A stretch of DNA of 64,000 bases. It comes from Azotimanducus chitobiosivorans. Its GTDB lineage: Bacteria; Pseudomonadota; Gammaproteobacteria; Pseudomonadales; Azotimanducaceae. A program made the translations under genes and the position numbers. The notes beneath the pieces are model-generated. The model had not been told where the DNA came from, made no database searches, and saw only the letters and a program-made list of their open reading frames with translations. Each line of letters opens with the position of its first letter. Position 1 is the stretch's first letter. The stretch covers positions 124,001 to 188,000 of the forward strand of contig OZ241339.1 of assembly GCA_965200235.1 (NCBI GenBank), read 5' to 3'. This document shows, piece after piece, positions 61,681 through 64,000 of this stretch.

Positions 61681-63456
61681 ATGAGCGACGATGCGCATCT
61701 ACGCCTATTGACACTGTTCGTCGTCGGCGCGAGCTTCGCGCTTTACATCGGTATCGCCATCTGGTCGCGGGTGCGCACCACCGGCGACTTCTATATCGCT
61801 GGCAAATCGGTGCATCCGGTAGCGAACGGCATGGCCACTGCCGCCGACTGGATGTCCGCCGCATCATTTATTTCCATGGCCGGACTGATTGCGTTTCTTG
61901 GCTATGACGGCTCCGTCTATCTGATGGGCTGGACGGGCGGCTATGTGCTTCTGGCCCTGCTCCTTGCGCCCTACTTAAGGCGCTTCGGCAAGTTCACCGT
62001 GCCAGAGTTCATCGGCGAGCGCTATGCGTCGAAGACGGCGTCGGTGGTTGCTGTCGTCTGCCTCATCCTCGTATCGTTCACCTACATCGCTGGCCAGATG
62101 CGCGGCGTCGGTATTGTCTTTTCGCGCTTCCTTGAGCTCGATATCGGTGCCGGATTGATGCTCGGCATGGGCATCGTCTTTCTCTACGCCGTGCTTGGCG
62201 GCATGAGAGGCATCACCTACACCCAGGTCGCGCAGTATTGCGTGCTCATATTCGCCTACACAGTGCCAGCGGTATTCATTTCCATTCAAGTGACTGGCAT
62301 CGCAGTGCCGCAGGTGGGATTCGGCGCGAGCCTCGCCGAAGGCGGCGGCAGCCTCTTGGCACGACTCGACGCCATCGTCCAAGACTTAGGCTTCGCCAGC
62401 TACACCGAAGGCAGTCGCTCTCGGCTTGACCTCTTCTTCATCACCGCCGCACTGATGATCGGCACCGCTGGTCTGCCGCATGTGCTCGTGCGTTTCTTCA
62501 CAGTGCGCAAGGTCAGCGATGCGCGCAGTTCGGCGGTCTGGGCGCTCATCTTCATCTCTATTCTGTACACGACGGCGCCCGCCGTCGCAGCGCTCGCGCG
62601 CTACAACCTCACCGAGACCATTCAGCCGGGTGCGGTCGGGCATCCCGAGGGCAATCTTGTCTACGAAGAGCGGCCTGGCTGGTTTCGCCGCTGGGAGGAG
62701 ACCGGCCTCTTGACCTTTGAAGACAAGAACGGCGATGGCCGTGTGCAGTACTACAACGATGGCAACGCCGAGTTCGCTGAGAGCGCGGCCGAATACGGAT
62801 GGGAGGGCAACGAGCTTCACGTAGACCGCGACATCATTGTCCTTGCCAACCCCGAAATCGCACAGTTGCCAGCTTGGGTGATCGCCTTGGTCGCCGCGGG
62901 CGGCATCGCGGCGGCGCTATCGACCGCGGCGGGCCTGCTCTTGGTGATTTCAGCAGCCGTCTCGCACGATCTCATCAAGCGCCAGCTGCGGCCAAACTTA
63001 TCGGAGCGCGGCGAGTTGCGCGCTGGCCGAATCAGCGCCGCTTGCGCGATTCTCCTCGCGGGCTACCTCGGCTTCAATCCGCCTGGCTTCGTTGCGCAAG
63101 TAGTCGCTTTTGCCTTTGGACTCGCGGCGGCGTCGTTGTTTCCGGCGATTGTCATGGGCGTATTCTCGAAACGCATGAACAAGGAGGGTGCCATCTCCGG
63201 CATGCTGGTCGGTCTCACGTTTACGCTGCTTTACATCGTCGCCTTTCGCGGTATTGGCGGCATGTCGCCGTGGTTCGAAGACGTGCCCGGCAACTGGCTC
63301 TTCGGCATATCGCCAGAAGGTATCGGCGTCGTCGGCATGGCGCTGAATTTTGCAGTCGCGATCGGCGTGTCCTCGTTCACCGCGCGCCCGTCCGCAGAAA
63401 TCGAAGCGCTCATCGAGCGGGTGCGAACGCCCGGGGAAGATGAAGTTGACGCTTAG
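61681..63456 (+). CDS. Sodium:solute symporter family protein (VC_2705 subfamily, acetate/ActP-like)
   Basis: 591-residue SSS-family transporter with about 13 membrane spans. Landmarks include VRTTGDFYIAGKSVHPVANGMATAADWMSAASFI, YDGSVYLMGWTGGYVLLALLLAP, FTVPEFIGERY and GLPHVLVRFFTVRK. A large hydrophilic insertion around residues 315-390 (EERPGWFRRWEETGL, YYNDGNAEFAESAAEYGWEGNE) separates two helices, as in the VC_2705 subfamily. It probably takes up acetate or another short-chain organic acid with Na+. Coupled to the DUF4212 gene. Confidence 0.93.
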   Translation: MSDDAHLRLLTLFVVGASFALYIGIAIWSRVRTTGDFYIAGKSVHPVANGMATAADWMSAASFISMAGLIAFLGYDGSVYLMGWTGGYVLLALLLAPYLRRFGKFTVPEFIGERYASKTASVVAVVCLILVSFTYIAGQMRGVGIVFSRFLELDIGAGLMLGMGIVFLYAVLGGMRGITYTQVAQYCVLIFAYTVPAVFISIQVTGIAVPQVGFGASLAEGGGSLLARLDAIVQDLGFASYTEGSRSRLDLFFITAALMIGTAGLPHVLVRFFTVRKVSDARSSAVWALIFISILYTTAPAVAALARYNLTETIQPGAVGHPEGNLVYEERPGWFRRWEETGLLTFEDKNGDGRVQYYNDGNAEFAESAAEYGWEGNELHVDRDIIVLANPEIAQLPAWVIALVAAGGIAAALSTAAGLLLVISAAVSHDLIKRQLRPNLSERGELRAGRISAACAILLAGYLGFNPPGFVAQVVAFAFGLAAASLFPAIVMGVFSKRMNKEGAISGMLVGLTFTLLYIVAFRGIGGMSPWFEDVPGNWLFGISPEGIGVVGMALNFAVAIGVSSFTARPSAEIEALIERVRTPGEDEVDA

Positions 63457-64000
63457 TGCGCGTCAGCATCGCATTCTCGATGCGATGGGTATCGATGTCT
63501 GGGTGCCTCGCAGCAAGCCAGCACCGCCAGCCCCGGTCCCCGAACCTGAAACGGCAGTTGCTCGGAATCCCTTGCCGGAAGAGCGGCCTGCGAAGACGGT
63601 GCCAAGCGTCCCGACTCGGCAAGAAGGCCCTGCAGTCAGCTACCAGGCGCTCAGTCTTCGAAGCGGCGGTCACCACGCGCTCATCGACGACTCGATGCAT
63701 CAGGAACGCGCCTTTTGGCTGGACGTGCTGCGTGCATCGCATGGATTCGATGCCCAGACTTCTGTCCGCGAAGGCCGCTTCGACTGGCCGATCCCGGGCT
63801 TGCCGCAAGCCGACGCAGGGGCCGCACAAAAGGCGCTGCTCGGCTACGTCCGGGCCGATACGCTGATCTGGGTGCGTGGAGATGCGCTCGCCAATCTGCT
63901 CATCGGTGCCGGCGAGTGGCAGTCCTTCCCTAGTCGTCACACCATCGAGCAGACGCACGTGTGGGTGCTAGGCTCGGATACGGACATCATGGCTGCTGAT
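63440..64000 (+). CDS. Unidentified protein, 3' truncated by window edge
   Basis: ATG at 63440 with CGGGGA 3-8 nt upstream, overlapping the symporter's 3' end by 17 nt in another frame. The frame is open to the window end (187 codons, no stop). It begins MKLTLSARQHRILDAMGIDVWVPR, then has a Pro-rich linker (KPAPPAPVPEPE, to about residue 60) and a folded part (MHQERAFWLDVLRASHGFD, DTLIWVRGDALANLLIGA). The opening resembles the short N-terminus found in HolD-like (DNA polymerase III psi) or uracil-DNA-glycosylase-associated proteins of gammaproteobacteria, but this is only a loose impression. Function is not assigned. Confidence 0.75.
   Translation, partial: MKLTLSARQHRILDAMGIDVWVPRSKPAPPAPVPEPETAVARNPLPEERPAKTVPSVPTRQEGPAVSYQALSLRSGGHHALIDDSMHQERAFWLDVLRASHGFDAQTSVREGRFDWPIPGLPQADAGAAQKALLGYVRADTLIWVRGDALANLLIGAGEWQSFPSRHTIEQTHVWVLGSDTDIMAAD

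Overview
The window looks like one stretch of a high-GC (roughly 58-60 percent by eye) gammaproteobacterial chromosome, probably from an uncultured marine or host-associated lineage. The main evidence is the order ilvB-ilvH-ilvC-pssA-msrP-msrQ, the aguA-aguB putrescine pair, the fused cysNC, a TonB-dependent receptor and an autotransporter. The class assignment is an inference from gene content; no rRNA is present to settle it.

Layout. 1-4.6 kb: the 3' part of pnp, a solitary ATPase-nuclease and a CNNM/CBS membrane protein. 4.6-7.9 kb: a decayed mobile region beside tRNA-Met(CAU), with a tyrosine-recombinase pseudogene, a perfect 39-bp-arm palindrome, IS remnants and a secreted Cys-rich protein. 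8-13.6 kb: a giant Calx-beta autotransporter. 13.9-21.2 kb: an ammonium transporter, a two-subunit molybdenum hydroxylase, and a phosphotransferase/luciferase-like oxidoreductase/AttH-like trio. 21.2-25.5 kb: a VapBC-type toxin-antitoxin pair overlapping the end of the sulfate-activation operon cysD-DUF2061-cysNC. 25.7-34.2 kb: an accessory, defence-like island with a DUF234 ATPase, an IS1595 remnant, an EcoRI-type methyltransferase plus DUF262-HNH nuclease, an OLD-like ATPase-TOPRIM, an unknown gene and an ATPase-DUF4435-like fusion. 34.2-40 kb: the frmA-amidohydrolase-LLM operon, a Fic protein and a CorC-like protein. 40-50.6 kb: a hairpin-rich intergenic stretch and a catabolic locus (M19 dipeptidase, HyuA-like, DUF917, racemase, MalT-type regulator, TonB receptor). 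50.8-55.6 kb: a second Fic protein, aguAB and a DUF4143 ATPase. 55.6-64 kb: branched-chain amino acid synthesis, pssA, msrPQ, a DUF4212/sodium:solute symporter pair and the start of an unidentified gene.

The most striking signal is a pair of long poly-C tracts, 14 and 23 bases, in the first codons of two exported proteins on the same strand (6041-6958 and 8031-13607). Each tract lies just upstream of the signal-peptide hydrophobic core. In both genes a one-base gain or loss leads to a stop within about ten codons. This is the architecture of phase-variable contingency loci, here controlling two surface or secreted proteins around a tRNA-linked decayed island. Other items worth a second look are the six consecutive hairpins at 40262-40457, the perfect palindrome at 5232-5323, the in-frame TGA mini-gene at 29643, the N-terminally extended CysD and the defence island.
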